A stretch of DNA of 64,000 nucleotides from Porphyromonas sp. oral taxon 275 (GCF_018127745.1 NZ_CP072333.1:1426001-1490000), one strand, 5' to 3'; counted from the stretch's first letter, positions 36,284-48,436 are shown. Notes: a model not told the origin generated them from the letters alone. Translations and numbers: made by a program.

Positions 36284-37696
36284 CTAGACGTCGCGGCCGG
36301 GACGGAGCTGCTCGGCGTCGTCGAGCGTCAGGATGCTATTGACGAGCGTCGCGGCGAGGTTGCTGCCGCCCTTACGCCCCTCGACGATGATCTTGGGGAT
36401 ATCCTTGAATACCTTAGCCATGTACTTCGACTCACGCACGTTGACGAAGCCCACGGGCGCAGCGATGATCCCCTGAGGATGGGCCTTGCCGCGGCGGATC
36501 AGCTCGCAGAGCTCGATGATGGCCGTCGGTGCATTGCCCACGGCGAAGAGCGCATCGGGGTGCTCCTCTACCGCCAGACGGATACCTGCCTGTGAGCGCG
36601 TAATGCCCTTGCTAGCAGCGATCTCAGCTACACGAGGATCGTTGAGGTAGCACTTGACCTCTACGCCGAGGCGCTCGAGGGCGCCCTTACGGATGCCCGA
36701 GGCGACCATGGTGACGTCGGTGATGACGGTCTTGAGTCGGCCCTCGACGACAGCCTGATGCATACGCTCGACAGCCTTGGGGTCGGTGTAGAGGATCTTC
36801 TCCATCTCGAAGTCCGCCGTCGTATGGATGCTGTGGATGAGCGCCCACTTATGGTCGAGGGGGACATTGGGGTTCGCCAGCTCGCTGTTGATGGTGCGGA
36901 AGCTCTCGATCATGATGCCCTGACCGACCTTGACATCCTGCTCCAGCTGCCCCTCACGGTAGTAGCCGCGGGGCGTGATGAAGTGCCCCTCCCAGTTGTA
37001 GCTCTGCGTATTGCCGATCAGCACCACGGTGAACATGTCCACCTGCTCGGGGTCGAACTCCGCCAGCGTCGTCAGCGTCACCTCCTGCTCGGGACGCCCT
37101 GCCTGGCGTACGTAGCCGACGGGCGTATCGGGCGAGCGGTGCTGGGAGAAGATCTCGATGAGGCGGTAGAGCTGCCAGTAGCGGCCCTGGCTCTTGGGGT
37201 TGTAGATAGCGGTAATGAAGTCGCCATAGGCTGCGGCCTCGATGCGGCGCTCGATGCGCAGCCAGGGCGTCATGAGGTCACTCAGCGATAGGATGCAGAG
37301 GTCGTGGCCGATGGGGCAGCCCAGCAGTGCTGCGGCCTTCTGGAAGGCACTGATCCCAGGCAGTACCTCGACCTCCAGCCCCTCGATGCCCTTGTCGCGC
37401 ATCATCTCGTAGATGAGGGGGGACATGCCGTAGATACCAGCGTCACCCGAACTGATGACGCAGACGGTCTTGCCCTCGAGAGCGTAGTTGATGGCCTCCT
37501 CGGCACGCTGGCGCTCGGCCTTCATACCGCTGTCTACACAGACAGCGTCGGGGCGCAGATAGGCCTTGACGAAGCGGAAATAATACTTGTATCCTACGAT
37601 GACATCCGACTCTTGGACGGCGCGCAGCACCGCGGGGGTGATGTCCTCCTCGCTGCCTGGCCCGATGCCGGCGACGATGATCTTATTCTTGTTCAT
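36284..37696 (-). CDS. Fused precorrin-3B C17-methyltransferase / precorrin-8X methylmutase
   Basis: This 470-residue two-domain cobalamin enzyme starts at the ATG at 37696, 34 bp after the promoter. Residues 1-245 are a CobJ/CbiH-type SAM-dependent methyltransferase (VAGIGPGSEEDITP, SSGDAGIYGM, LPGISAFQKAAALLG). Residues about 255-465 are CobH/CbiC (SIHTTADFE with the catalytic His, DVTMVASGIRKG, AVGNAPTAI, PVGFVNVRESK). The two act at ring contraction and the later methyl migration of corrin synthesis. No other cobalamin gene is in the window. It is a single-gene unit flanked by repeats. Confidence 0.9.
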   Translation of the reverse strand: MNKNKIIVAGIGPGSEEDITPAVLRAVQESDVIVGYKYYFRFVKAYLRPDAVCVDSGMKAERQRAEEAINYALEGKTVCVISSGDAGIYGMSPLIYEMMRDKGIEGLEVEVLPGISAFQKAAALLGCPIGHDLCILSLSDLMTPWLRIERRIEAAAYGDFITAIYNPKSQGRYWQLYRLIEIFSQHRSPDTPVGYVRQAGRPEQEVTLTTLAEFDPEQVDMFTVVLIGNTQSYNWEGHFITPRGYYREGQLEQDVKVGQGIMIESFRTINSELANPNVPLDHKWALIHSIHTTADFEMEKILYTDPKAVERMHQAVVEGRLKTVITDVTMVASGIRKGALERLGVEVKCYLNDPRVAEIAASKGITRSQAGIRLAVEEHPDALFAVGNAPTAIIELCELIRRGKAHPQGIIAAPVGFVNVRESKYMAKVFKDIPKIIVEGRKGGSNLAATLVNSILTLDDAEQLRPGRDV

Positions 37697-37734
37697 TATG
37701 GATGGCTTAAATGCTTTGTTTTGGTCTGTCGACT

Positions 37735-37742
37735 GCAAAGAT
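37735..37742 (-). promoter_or_regulatory. Bacteroidetes -7 element of cobJH
   Basis: The minus strand reads TATCTTTG, 38 bp before the ATG at 37696, with an AT-rich leader. Confidence 0.7.
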
Positions 37743-37888
37743 AGCCTAAATCCCTCAAGCCCTAAATATCGCGGGCGCTGTAAGCGGGCGAAGGCCTCCC
37801 CTCTCTCCAGCCTACGAAGGCTCGTCCAAGTCCGCCCCATGCAGCGCACCAGGAGGCCGCAGCACGACGACAGCCACTCCCCGCCTCG

Positions 37889-37974
37889 CTGAAGGATATC
37901 CCTCAGCCTCCCCACCGACGTCCCTCAGCGCCGCGACGGATAGCCCTCAGCGAGCTGACGGATATCCCTCAGGA
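37889..37974. repeat. Quadruple 22-bp palindrome cluster 5
   Basis: Units start at 37891, 37913, 37935 and 37957, all 22 bp apart. Cores are GATATC, GACGTC, GATAGC and GATATC. All four right arms read CCCTCAG. Confidence 0.9.
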
Positions 37975-38170
37975 GGCCTCCCCCACGAGCCTAGCGACGA
38001 CGCGGCATAGATCCCACACTTAGCCCCAGGCGGACAAGGGCAAGATACCCTCAGCATATTCACCAGCCATCAGCTAAGGAGAGAAGGCTAAGCGAGCCCC
38101 TAAGGGGCGAACCTCCACACAAGGGCTAGCGAAGGCTGTGCCGTGCTCCTGCTGCACGACGAAGGCTTTG

Positions 38171-38280
38171 AGGGTCGCCCCTGTAGGGCTCTATCCTATT
38201 TACTTCATCTTACCCAGGGTTTGGTCGCCCTTGCAGGGCTGCGCACCCTGGGCTTTGAATGGATCGCCCCGCTGGGGCTC
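38171..38280 (-). repeat. GCGACC hairpin repeat, inverted copy 2
   Basis: A minus-strand copy of the same 89-bp-type unit, with CCCAGGGT/ACCCTGGG arms and a GCCCTGCAAGGGC inner hairpin. A partial copy on the other strand (GCCCCTAAGGGGCG) lies near 38096-38110. Confidence 0.85.
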
Positions 38281-38360
38281 GTCAGGGCGCAGGCAGCCAA
38301 GGAAAACAAGGATAAGGTACAGCCAACTTGTACGGCACTCCATGAAGCGGACACGGCAGG

Positions 38361-38421
38361 ACACAAAAAAGGCCGCGGCTACCGCAGTCCCTCGGTGAGG
38401 AGGGAGCACGGCAGCCGCGGC
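38361..38421 (-). terminator. Terminator of the susCD operon
   Basis: On the minus strand GCCGCGGCTGCCG pairs with CGGTAGCCGCGGC (one mismatch) and is followed by CCTTTTTTGTG. It starts about 30 bp after the susD stop. Confidence 0.85.
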
Positions 38422-38450
38422 ACACAGCTTATAAAGAGGAAGAAGCTCTC

Positions 38451-40034
38451 CTAGTAGTTAGGGTTCTGCTTCAGATTCTCAGGGTTGGCCTGGATATCAT
38501 CGGCAGGGATGGGATAGAGCTTGCGGTAGTCGTCGATGCTCTTGCCACCAGCCTCACCGCCCTTCCAAGGCCAGAGGTAGCTATTACCCGTGAAGAGGCC
38601 GAAGCGGATGAGGTCGGTACGGCGCTGAGCCTCCCAGTAGAGCTCACGTCCACGCTCGGCGAGCAGCTCCTTCAGATCAGGCAGCGCACTGTAGTTGCCC
38701 GAGGCATTGCCATAGGCACGGGTGCGCAGGAGATTGAGGTACTGCAGGGCCTTGGTAGCGTCGGCATGGCCGCGGACGGCTGCCTCTGCATAGTTGAGGT
38801 AGAGCTCCGCTAGACGCAGCAGGGGGAAGTCGGTATCGGCGTGGTCACCGTTGCTGCCGTTGGCGCCTGCGCTGGTGACGTTGCGGAACTTGTAGACATA
38901 GACCCCTTGGTCAAAGTTCTTGACGTCGGAGATGGTCGACGTAGCCGCAGCCTTCATCAGGCAGCGCTTATCGGTCGCCGTGTGCGTACCGAAGAGCTCG
39001 AGCAGCGTTGTGGTAGCGCGGTTACCCTGCCAGCCTCCGTTGACGCCCATATTCACTCCAGTGACGGCCTTAGCCGTACCCCCCGTGGAGGCATTGATGA
39101 GGTAGGTCATCCCACCCCAGTTCTGCGAGCGCTGACCATCATAGTTGATGGAGAGCAGCACCTCGGGGTTATTGACATTGTTGTCCGCCAGGAAGAGGTG
39201 GCTGTAGTCCGACTTGAGGCTATAGCTCCCCGAGGAGATGACGCGCTCGGCGTACTGAGCTGCATCGGCGTAGCGCTGCGTCCCGGTGTAGACCTCGGCA
39301 TTGAGGTAGAGGCGGGAGAGGAGCGCCCAGGCAGCAGCCTTGTCGGCACGGCCGTAGCCCGCAGCCTTAGGCGCTAGCAGGTCGGCATCGATGGCCTTGA
39401 GCTCGCTCTCGATGTACTTGAAGAGCTCGGCACGGCTGATCTGCTGGGGGTAGACCTTACCCGTAGCGGTCGCCTCGGTGACGAAGGGAGGATTGCCATA
39501 GAGGTCGATGAGCACCCAGTACTGGTAGGCGCGCAGGAAGCGCACCTCAGCACGGTAGGCACGGATGGTCGCATCGTCGGCGCGGGACTCCGTGTTGCGC
39601 AGGAAGTCGCTGGCGAGCTTGATCTGGTAGAGCGAGCGGTAGTAGAGCCCACGGACGAAGGGGTTGGAGGCCGACCAGCTGTGTACGTGGATGTCGGGCA
39701 GCCCCTGGTCCCCCCAGGCATTGATGGCTAGCTCGGTGGGGAGCTCCTGCAGGACGAAGAGCTGGCGTAGGAAGTCGCTCGAGCCCTCGTCGATCCCAGC
39801 GATGTCGGCGCCGTTGCCTTCTCGGGCATCCCCCCCATTACCCGAGAGGCCGTAGGCGCCATAGACCTTGGCTAAGGCCTGCAGCGTCTTGGCAGGATCG
39901 GAGAAGATCTTCTCTGGGGTCTCTCCGTTGGTAGGGAAGCGATCCAGATCCTTAGTGCAGGAGCTGAGCCCCAGCAAGGAGGCAGCGCTCAGCACGAGTA
40001 GCCCTCGGCGGAGGGTCTTCTTATCTGTATGCAT
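38451..40034 (-). CDS. susD: SusD-like glycan-binding lipoprotein
   Basis: This 527-residue RagB/SusD-family lipoprotein has a signal peptide with lipobox LGLSSC (Cys near residue 26). The N-terminal TPR-like helical part follows (LRAYQYWVLIDLYGNPPFVTEA is a classic SusD segment), then the C-terminal RagB region with LRLAELYLNYAEAAVRG and NLLRTRAYG. It caps the SusC transporter at the cell surface and binds glycan. It starts 15 bp after the susC stop. The nearby GH97 enzyme points to starch or other alpha-glucan. Confidence 0.92.
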   Translation of the reverse strand: MHTDKKTLRRGLLVLSAASLLGLSSCTKDLDRFPTNGETPEKIFSDPAKTLQALAKVYGAYGLSGNGGDAREGNGADIAGIDEGSSDFLRQLFVLQELPTELAINAWGDQGLPDIHVHSWSASNPFVRGLYYRSLYQIKLASDFLRNTESRADDATIRAYRAEVRFLRAYQYWVLIDLYGNPPFVTEATATGKVYPQQISRAELFKYIESELKAIDADLLAPKAAGYGRADKAAAWALLSRLYLNAEVYTGTQRYADAAQYAERVISSGSYSLKSDYSHLFLADNNVNNPEVLLSINYDGQRSQNWGGMTYLINASTGGTAKAVTGVNMGVNGGWQGNRATTTLLELFGTHTATDKRCLMKAAATSTISDVKNFDQGVYVYKFRNVTSAGANGSNGDHADTDFPLLRLAELYLNYAEAAVRGHADATKALQYLNLLRTRAYGNASGNYSALPDLKELLAERGRELYWEAQRRTDLIRFGLFTGNSYLWPWKGGEAGGKSIDDYRKLYPIPADDIQANPENLKQNPNY

Positions 40035-40049
40035 ATTCGCGATGGTAGC

Positions 40050-43041
40050 TTAGAGGGAGAATGAGAGGTTGAGCGTATAGGTGCGGGGGACAGGATAGAG
40101 GCTGAAGTCAATCGAGCGCTCGGGGTCTACACCCTTGTAGCTGGAGAGCGTGAAGACATTCTGCACCGTAGCCGAAGCACGCAGGCTCGTACGACCGAGG
40201 ATGCGACCGAAGTCGTAGCCAAGGGTCAGGTTGTCCATCTTGAGGAAGGAGGCACGATGGAGGAAGTAGTCAGAGAGCATCTGCTTCTCCCCAGCGTTGG
40301 CGAAGTTGGAGTGGTTGATCTCGTAGGTCGTATTCTTGAAGTACTGACCCGAGTTCAGCACCGCGGCGTGGTTCGCCATATAGGCGTTGACGTTGTCGTA
40401 GATATAGTTGCCGAGGTTGGAGCGCAGGGAGGTCGAGAGCCGTCCAGCGGTCGAAGGTCAGCGTCGTGGAGAGGCCCATGACGACCTTAGGCTCGGGGTC
40501 GAAGGCGCGGTACTTGTCGAGGTCGTTGATGGTCTTGTCTCCATTGAGGTTCTCGACCTGATCCTCCAGAGGCTTGCCATCCGCACCGTAGACCTGCTTG
40601 TAGACGAAGAAGGTCGAGGGCGCATAGCCCACGCTGTGGATCTGGACGTAGCTACCCGTAGCCCCCTGCACACCACCCGTAGGCACGCCCTGGTAGCCAG
40701 GGATCTCGACGGCGTTGAGCTTGGTGATGCGGGTATCGTTGGCACTGATGTTGTAGTTGACATCCCAGGTGAAGCGCTTCGTCTGGATGGGCGTAGCGCT
40801 GAGGCTGAGCTCGAAGCCCTTGCTGTCGATGTTCCCTACGTTGGTCAGGATACGGTTGGAGAAGTTGGCCCCCGCTGGTACGGGGATCTCGTTCAGCAGG
40901 TCCTTGGTCTTGCGCTGATAGAAGTCCAGCGTACCGGAGAGGCGGTTGCCGAGGAAGGCGAAGTCCAGACCCACGTTGTAGGTAGCGGTCGTCTCCCAGT
41001 GGATATCCGCATCGTAGGCCGCAGGGCGCAGCATATTGTAGTAGGTGTCGCCGAGCTGGTAGCGGTTGGTGTTCGTCGAGAGCGCGTAGAAGGGCAGGTA
41101 GGTGTAGTTACCGATGCCGTCCTGCTGCCCCGTGACGCCGTAGCCAAGGCGGAGCTTCAGGTCATCAATCCAGGAGATGGGCTTGAGGAAGGACTCCTGG
41201 TTCATGCGCCAGGCCAGAGCAAGAGCGGGGAAGACGCCCCAGCGCTGGTCCTTACTGAAGCGCGAGGAGCCGTCGGTACGTACCGTAGCCGTCAGCAGAT
41301 AGCGGTCCATCAGGTTGTAGTTGAGACGGCCGTAGAAGGACACGAGGGTATTCTGGGGATAGTCTACGGGGAAGACGGGGTTGGTGACCAGCGTCTTGTC
41401 GTAGGTGTAGTCAGGGGCGTTGTGCACCGAGGTCTTCCAGTCCTGATAGGAGTACCCAGCCATGACATCGAGGCGGCCCTTGAGGGCAGGGATGTCCTTG
41501 GCATAGTTGGCGTAGAAGTCCAGCAGGAGGCTGCGCTTCTGCTGCTCGTAGCTGTTGTTGGTCCCGCTCTTGAGGACGTCGGGCTGCCCAGCACGCTTCA
41601 GCGTGTAGCGCTGCCAGCCCAGAGAGGAGTTCTCAGGGATGACGACCGAGCCCTTACCCGAGGCGTAGTCGTAGCCGAGGTTGAGGTTAAAGCGGAGCTC
41701 GGGGAGGAAGTGGAGCTTGTAGTCCAGCTGGAGGTTGGCGATCGTACGGAAGACGTCACTGATGTCCTCCTTCTGCTCGAGCAGCGCTACAGGGTTGCGG
41801 GGAGCGAGCGTGCGGAGGTTGGAGCCGTCCAGCCAGGTGAAGTAGCCGCCGAAGGGCTGATAGAGGGCATCGCTGCTGCGGACAGGACGCGTAGGGTCGA
41901 ACTCTACGGCCGCACGGATGGCGTCCTTATTCGCGAAGCGATTGTGCGTAGCGCTGAACTTAGCGTTAGCGTCTACCGAGAGGTGGTTGTCGAAGAAGCG
42001 GGGGCTGAGGCTGAGCGAGCCGCTGGCGCGGTTCATCTTATCCGTCTTCAGTACCCCTTCCTGGTGGTAGAAGCCAGCGCTGGCACGGTAGGGCAGCTTG
42101 CCCGCAGCACCACTGACGCTGATGTTGTAGTCACCGCCGTAGGCTAGCTGATAGATCTCGTCCTGCCAGTCGGTGCTCGCCGTGCCCAGCTTGGATACGG
42201 AGCCAGGAGCGATGCGCTGGATGAGGGCGCGGTAGTCATCGGCAGAGAGGACCTTGACGCGACGGGCAGCCTCGCTGAGCGAGTTCTGCACCGAGACGGC
42301 GATCTGGGTCTTCTGGCCCATCTTCCCCTTCTTGGTCGTGATCATGATGACCCCGTTGGAGGCACGCGAGCCGTAGATGGCCGTAGCGGAGGCGTCCTTG
42401 AGGACGTTCATCGTGGCGATATCCTGAGGATTGAGCGTGCTGAGGATGCTGGGTGCACCAGAGACGGCCGAGTTCTCGATGGGTACCCCGTCGATGACAA
42501 TCAGCGGGTCGTTGCTAGCATTGAGCGAGGCGCCACCGCGGATGCGGATACGACCGCCTGCACCAGGCGAACCCTCGGGGGTGATCTGCACCCCGGCTAC
42601 CTTACCGACGAGCAGGTCGCTAGCCGTGGAGATAGCCCCCTTCTGGAAGCTCTTCTCCCCGATAGAGGTGATGGAGCCGGTGAGGTCCTTCTTCTGCATC
42701 GAGCCGTAGCCGATGACGACGACCTCCTTGAGGGACTTGGCCTCCTCTGCGAGGGTGATGGTGAGGGGGAGCTTGCTCGTAGAGAGGTCCACCGTCAGGC
42801 TCTTGTAGCCGATGCTAGTGACCACGAGGTGTCCCTTGCGAGGCGCGGATACGGTGAAGTTACCCTCGATGTCGGTGACGGCACCCTTGGGCGTCTCGCG
42901 CACCTTGACCGAAGCGCCAATGATTGCTTCGCCCTTCTCGTCGATCACGCGGCCCTTGACCTGGATCTCCTGCGCTAGTGCAGGCAGAGCCACCAGGAGC
43001 AGCGAGAGCGCAAGGAGGGTAAGGCGTAAAATCCTTTTCAT
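40050..43041 (-). pseudogene. susC: SusC-like TonB-dependent receptor, frameshifted near its 3' end
   Basis: The start at 43041 (MKRILRLTLLALSLLL) gives a signal peptide. A carboxypeptidase-like domain (IQVKGRVIDEKGEAIIGASV), the plug (LKEVVVIGYGSMQKKDLTGSI) and most of a 22-strand barrel follow. At about 40436-40446 the frame breaks. One frame reads TLTFDRWT then runs into nonsense and stops at 40270. The frame shifted by one base resumes LSTSLRSNLGNYIYDNVNAY and ends with the family-typical RTYTLNLSFSL at 40050. Intact, it would have about 995 residues. The cause may be a real +1 insertion, phase variation or a sequencing error. Confidence 0.85.
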
Positions 43042-43082
43042 TCTACGTACTGATAAAGTGAGTGTATGGGATAAAGAGTCCT

Positions 43083-43148
43083 TGGACACACACTAGGCCG
43101 CAGCGCGAGGCTTGTTGTCGACGCTGCAGCCTAGTGCTCGTGGTCCAA
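43083..43148 (-). terminator. Extended stem-loop between GH97 and susC
   Basis: ACTAGGCCGCAGCG (43092-43105) pairs with CGCTGCAGCCTAGT (43122-43135) with one mismatch. An outer TTGGAC/GTCCAA adds 6 bp. With no separate susC promoter visible, it may lower read-through or protect transcript ends rather than fully terminate. Confidence 0.55.
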
Positions 43149-43154
43149 AGCGTA

Positions 43155-45335
<2,181 letters not shown>

Positions 45336-45416
45336 CTATCCAAAGTTGCTCATCAGGGAGCGGCCAGCGGGCGCAGGATGCGGCCCCTCTTGCCCCTTAG
45401 AGCACGCAAATATAGA

Positions 45417-45424
45417 GATAAAGA
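45417..45424 (-). promoter_or_regulatory. Bacteroidetes -7 element of the GH97-susCD locus
   Basis: The minus strand reads TATATTTG in an AT-rich island, about 130 bp before the GH97 ATG. No SusR-type regulator gene is nearby. Confidence 0.65.
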
Positions 45425-45911
45425 AGCAGAATAAAAGCCCCCTTTTCCTTAAATAATTAAGGAAGCGCGACAGCACTTTGATATAAAACCCCTCCCTTTA
45501 GCCGCACAGTTAAAAGAGCTCCTCGTCGAGACGGTCCAGATCTAGTCTTAGGAGGCTCCCCCAGGCAGTAGACTAAGGAACACTAAACCAAGACACTAAG
45601 CCCCATGAGCACCGTAGTCGAAGCCTTCCTAAGACTTTCCCCCAAGCCGCAAGCCTGCCGCTCCTCGTCTAGCCTCGGTTACTGTCTAGACGACTTTGCA
45701 AAAGGCTCGTCTATCGAGCCCCCAGCAAGCGAAGTTCAACGCTCCAAGTCCCCTCAACAGCCTCCCCACGGCCTAAGGACGCAGCAAGACCACAGCCTAA
45801 TGCCGCCCTCCCCACAAGGCCGCGGCAGGGACGAAGCTACCCCACTTACACTGACATCTAAAGCACCCGAAGCCTATGCGCTACCCTTGGATGAGAACAA
45901 AAGGCCTCGTA

Positions 45912-46026
45912 AGCCCCAACGGGGCGACCCGTCCAAAGCCCAGGGTGAGGGAACGCTGGAGGCGTGACGGAACCCTGGGTTTTGGTACATCCATATTCAA
46001 AGAGCCCTACAGGGGCGACCCTCAAA
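45912..46026 (+). repeat. GCGACC hairpin repeat, direct copy with altered inner hairpin
   Basis: It has CCCAGGGT/ACCCTGGG arms as in the tandem array. The enclosed hairpin is instead ACGC-TGGAG-GCGT followed by GACGG, so the stem sequence changed while the pairing was kept. Confidence 0.8.
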
Positions 46027-46070
46027 GCTGGTCAGCGTGTGATCGGCACGGCACTCCTCGCGCTCTACGA

Positions 46071-46189
46071 AGGCTTTGAGGGTCGCCCCTGTAGGGCTCT
46101 CTCCTTTTTGCCACGCCTAACCCAGGGTTTGGTCGCCCTTGCAGGGCTACGCACCCTGGGCTTTGGACGGGTCGCCCCGCTGGGGCTTA
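46071..46189 (-). repeat. GCGACC hairpin repeat, inverted copy 3
   Basis: A minus-strand copy close to those at 34991 and 38171. With the direct copy at 45912 it forms a facing pair 44 bp apart. Confidence 0.85.
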
Positions 46190-46342
46190 GCCTCCCCTCT
46201 CCAGCACGGCCGAAGCAAGGTCAGCAACTTGGTCTATCTTGTACTTCAGTTCAGCTCAAGGGCTTCGCTCCTATTGCTGATACGGAGGGTACTTAAACCC
46301 TCGAAGTCCTCCCCAGCGAACTACGTGTCAGGAGGAGGCCCG

Positions 46343-46428
46343 CTGAGGGGTATCAGTCAGAAGACTGAGGGACGCCAGTCAGCGCCGCAAGGGATAGCAG
46401 TGAGGTCGCTGAGGGATATCCCTCACGA
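46343..46428. repeat. Quadruple 22-bp palindrome cluster 6
   Basis: Units start at 46345, 46367, 46389 and 46411, all 22 bp apart. Three of the four have CAGT in the right arm instead of CCNT. Confidence 0.88.
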
Positions 46429-46642
46429 AGCTCGCAGCAGGGAGGGAGCGTTCTTCTCATACAGTCCCAGTAAAGGACTGGATTTATCCAAACCAAGCTC
46501 TGTCCTTAGCCGCAACACAAGTTAGCCCCTAACCAAAACACAAGGATACGTCTAGTCGAAACCAAAGTTAGTCTCTACTCAAAGAGCAAGGATACCCCTA
46601 GCCGAGGTATAAGGGCAGGCCTAGCCGAGGCGAGTAAACGCA

Positions 46643-46678
46643 AGCGACCGCCCCCCACGAAGCTGGGAGGCGGTCGCT
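46643..46678 (-). terminator. Terminator after the TPR lipoprotein gene
   Basis: AGCGACCGCC pairs with GGCGGTCGCT around a 16-nt loop, 29 bp after the stop. The following T run is weak. Confidence 0.65.
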
Positions 46679-46706
46679 ATACAATAATAATATAAGGCGC
46701 GAAGCG

Positions 46707-48407
46707 CTAGTGGCCGAAGATCGAACTGAAGCCGGGCTGACGACGCAGCTGGGCGAACTCGAGGTCCTGATCTACGCGCTGCGCGAGGCTGGGATCCAGC
46801 TGGAGCGTACGCTGCAGCGCCGTCAGCGCCTCCTTCGTATCGTTGCTGCGGGCAGCGACGATAGCACGCAGATAGTAGGTCGTAGCGTTGGGCTGCTTGA
46901 TCGCGGCGATCGTCTGCAGCGCCTTGCTGTAGTCGCGGGCTAGGATGTGCGCTACTACGGCATTGTTGCTCGCGAAGTCCCCGAAGGACGTGCTGGCCTT
47001 GACATAGTCGCCCTGACGCAGGTAGAGGTAGCCAAGGGCCTGACCAGCGCCAGGCAGCGCGCTGCCCTCTGCCATCAGTTCGGTAGCCTTCTTCAGATCT
47101 CCGTCACGCAGGCTCAGGAGGCCGAGATTCATCTGGCTCTCGGGGTTGGCCTTATGCTTGAGGGCCTGCTCGAACCAGTACTTGGCGGAGGCGAAGTCCT
47201 GACGCTCGAGGCAGATCGCACCGATGTTATTGTAGGAGCGGTAGTCCTTGGGGTACTTCTGAATGGTCATCTTGTAGATGTTCTCCTGCTGCACGAGGTC
47301 GCTGGTGAGGGTCGCGGCGTAGAGCAGCTCCTCGAGGGAGAGGGCGGCGGGGAACTTGGTCAGCAGCTCCTGGATCTCCTGGTCGCTCTTGCCGAGGATC
47401 TTGATATTGGCGATCAGACGCGAGCGGCGCAGCTTGGGCAGCACCTCGTCGGCGAGCTTGCTGAAGACGGCCGAGATGTTGCGGATCTCGCGCTCGCGCT
47501 GCTCGGGATCAGGGTACATGCTCAGTACACGCAGTACCAGATCCTTGTCCTGGAAGTTGCTCTGCTCGACTAGCTTCTTGAAGCCCTCCCAGTCCTGAGC
47601 CGTGTAGTGGGCGTCGATGGAGACGTCGCCGAGCTTCTCGCGACGGAACTTGCCCTTCAGTACCGAGGTCGTGTTCTTCTCGCGGCTGGCGCTGAGCTTC
47701 TCGTTGAGCTCCTTACCGCCATCGGGCGAGGCATAGGCCTGGACCTCGACCGAGACGCGCTGGTTGGGCGTCTCGTTGGCGTTCTGCACCGTGTACTGCC
47801 ACTCGGTGACCTCCTCCTTGGTCAGCTCGCTGGAGCGGACATTGGACTGCTGGATCTGGAACATGATATTGGCGTCGTAGGCCTCATTGATGACCTTCTG
47901 GAAGGCGTCAGGCGCGATGATAGGCGTCACACCCGCCAGCGTGGCCAGCGCCTCGGTAGCCAGCACGCCATCCGCGACCTTGAGCTCGGGGAGGCTGACG
48001 ACACGGCTGCCCTGCTTGCCCTTAAAGCTCAGGAAGAGCTCGCTGCGCTGCATGGCTGGCTGATAGGGGATGGTGAAGTTCACCGAGCTATTGGAGCCAA
48101 CGGCGTAGCGCACTACGCGCTCGTTGCCGAGCACCTTCTCGCCCTGGAATCCAGCACCAGCGCCCCACTTCTCGCCGCCCTTGTAGCGCAGCACGGGGAC
48201 GATGGTCAGCTGGGCGTCCTTAGGGAACCACTTGGCGGGGAAGGTCAGGTGCACCGTGATGGGGACTTGACCACCGACAGCCTCCAGGGGCTGCGGCTCG
48301 GCCTTGACGAGGTCTGCTGTGAGCGGGCGGAGCTTCGTCCCACAGCTCGTAGTGATGAGTAGCAGTGCCGTGCTCAGCAGGGCTACCGTTGGGGTCTTCT
48401 TAATCAT
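46707..48407 (-). CDS. TPR and OmpA-like envelope protein, probable lipoprotein
   Basis: This 566-residue protein has a hydrophobic signal ending ITTSCG, a loose lipobox. A beta-rich first half is followed by a segment resembling OmpA-type peptidoglycan-binding domains (VSVEVQAYASPDGGKELNEKLSASRE, about residues 220-245). At least four TPR units follow from about residue 375 (YRSYNNIGAICLERQDFASAKYWFEQAL is a clear one). This suggests a scaffold tying an outer-membrane complex to peptidoglycan. I do not know a named function. It starts 29 bp after the YfhO-family gene. Confidence 0.82.
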   Translation of the reverse strand: MIKKTPTVALLSTALLLITTSCGTKLRPLTADLVKAEPQPLEAVGGQVPITVHLTFPAKWFPKDAQLTIVPVLRYKGGEKWGAGAGFQGEKVLGNERVVRYAVGSNSSVNFTIPYQPAMQRSELFLSFKGKQGSRVVSLPELKVADGVLATEALATLAGVTPIIAPDAFQKVINEAYDANIMFQIQQSNVRSSELTKEEVTEWQYTVQNANETPNQRVSVEVQAYASPDGGKELNEKLSASREKNTTSVLKGKFRREKLGDVSIDAHYTAQDWEGFKKLVEQSNFQDKDLVLRVLSMYPDPEQREREIRNISAVFSKLADEVLPKLRRSRLIANIKILGKSDQEIQELLTKFPAALSLEELLYAATLTSDLVQQENIYKMTIQKYPKDYRSYNNIGAICLERQDFASAKYWFEQALKHKANPESQMNLGLLSLRDGDLKKATELMAEGSALPGAGQALGYLYLRQGDYVKASTSFGDFASNNAVVAHILARDYSKALQTIAAIKQPNATTYYLRAIVAARSNDTKEALTALQRTLQLDPSLAQRVDQDLEFAQLRRQPGFSSIFGH

Positions 48408-48436
48408 GAAGGTGTGCTTATAGATTGGGATAGTGA

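Larger units (their letters stand above)
37697..38450. other. Intergenic region cobJH / susD
   Basis: This stretch holds the cobJH promoter (37735-37742), a quadruple palindrome cluster (37889-37974), an inverted GCGACC hairpin repeat (38171-38280) and the susD terminator (38361-38421). Confidence 0.65.

Noticed and set aside
40050..40379. Separate small outer-membrane protein gene after susC
   Set aside because: Its sequence is the conserved C-terminus of the SusC barrel in a shifted frame, so it is the broken end of the same gene.
45605..45967. 120-codon frame on the plus strand
   Set aside because: Pro/Ser-rich, low complexity, and its end is derived from the hairpin repeat; no domain or conserved pattern is visible.
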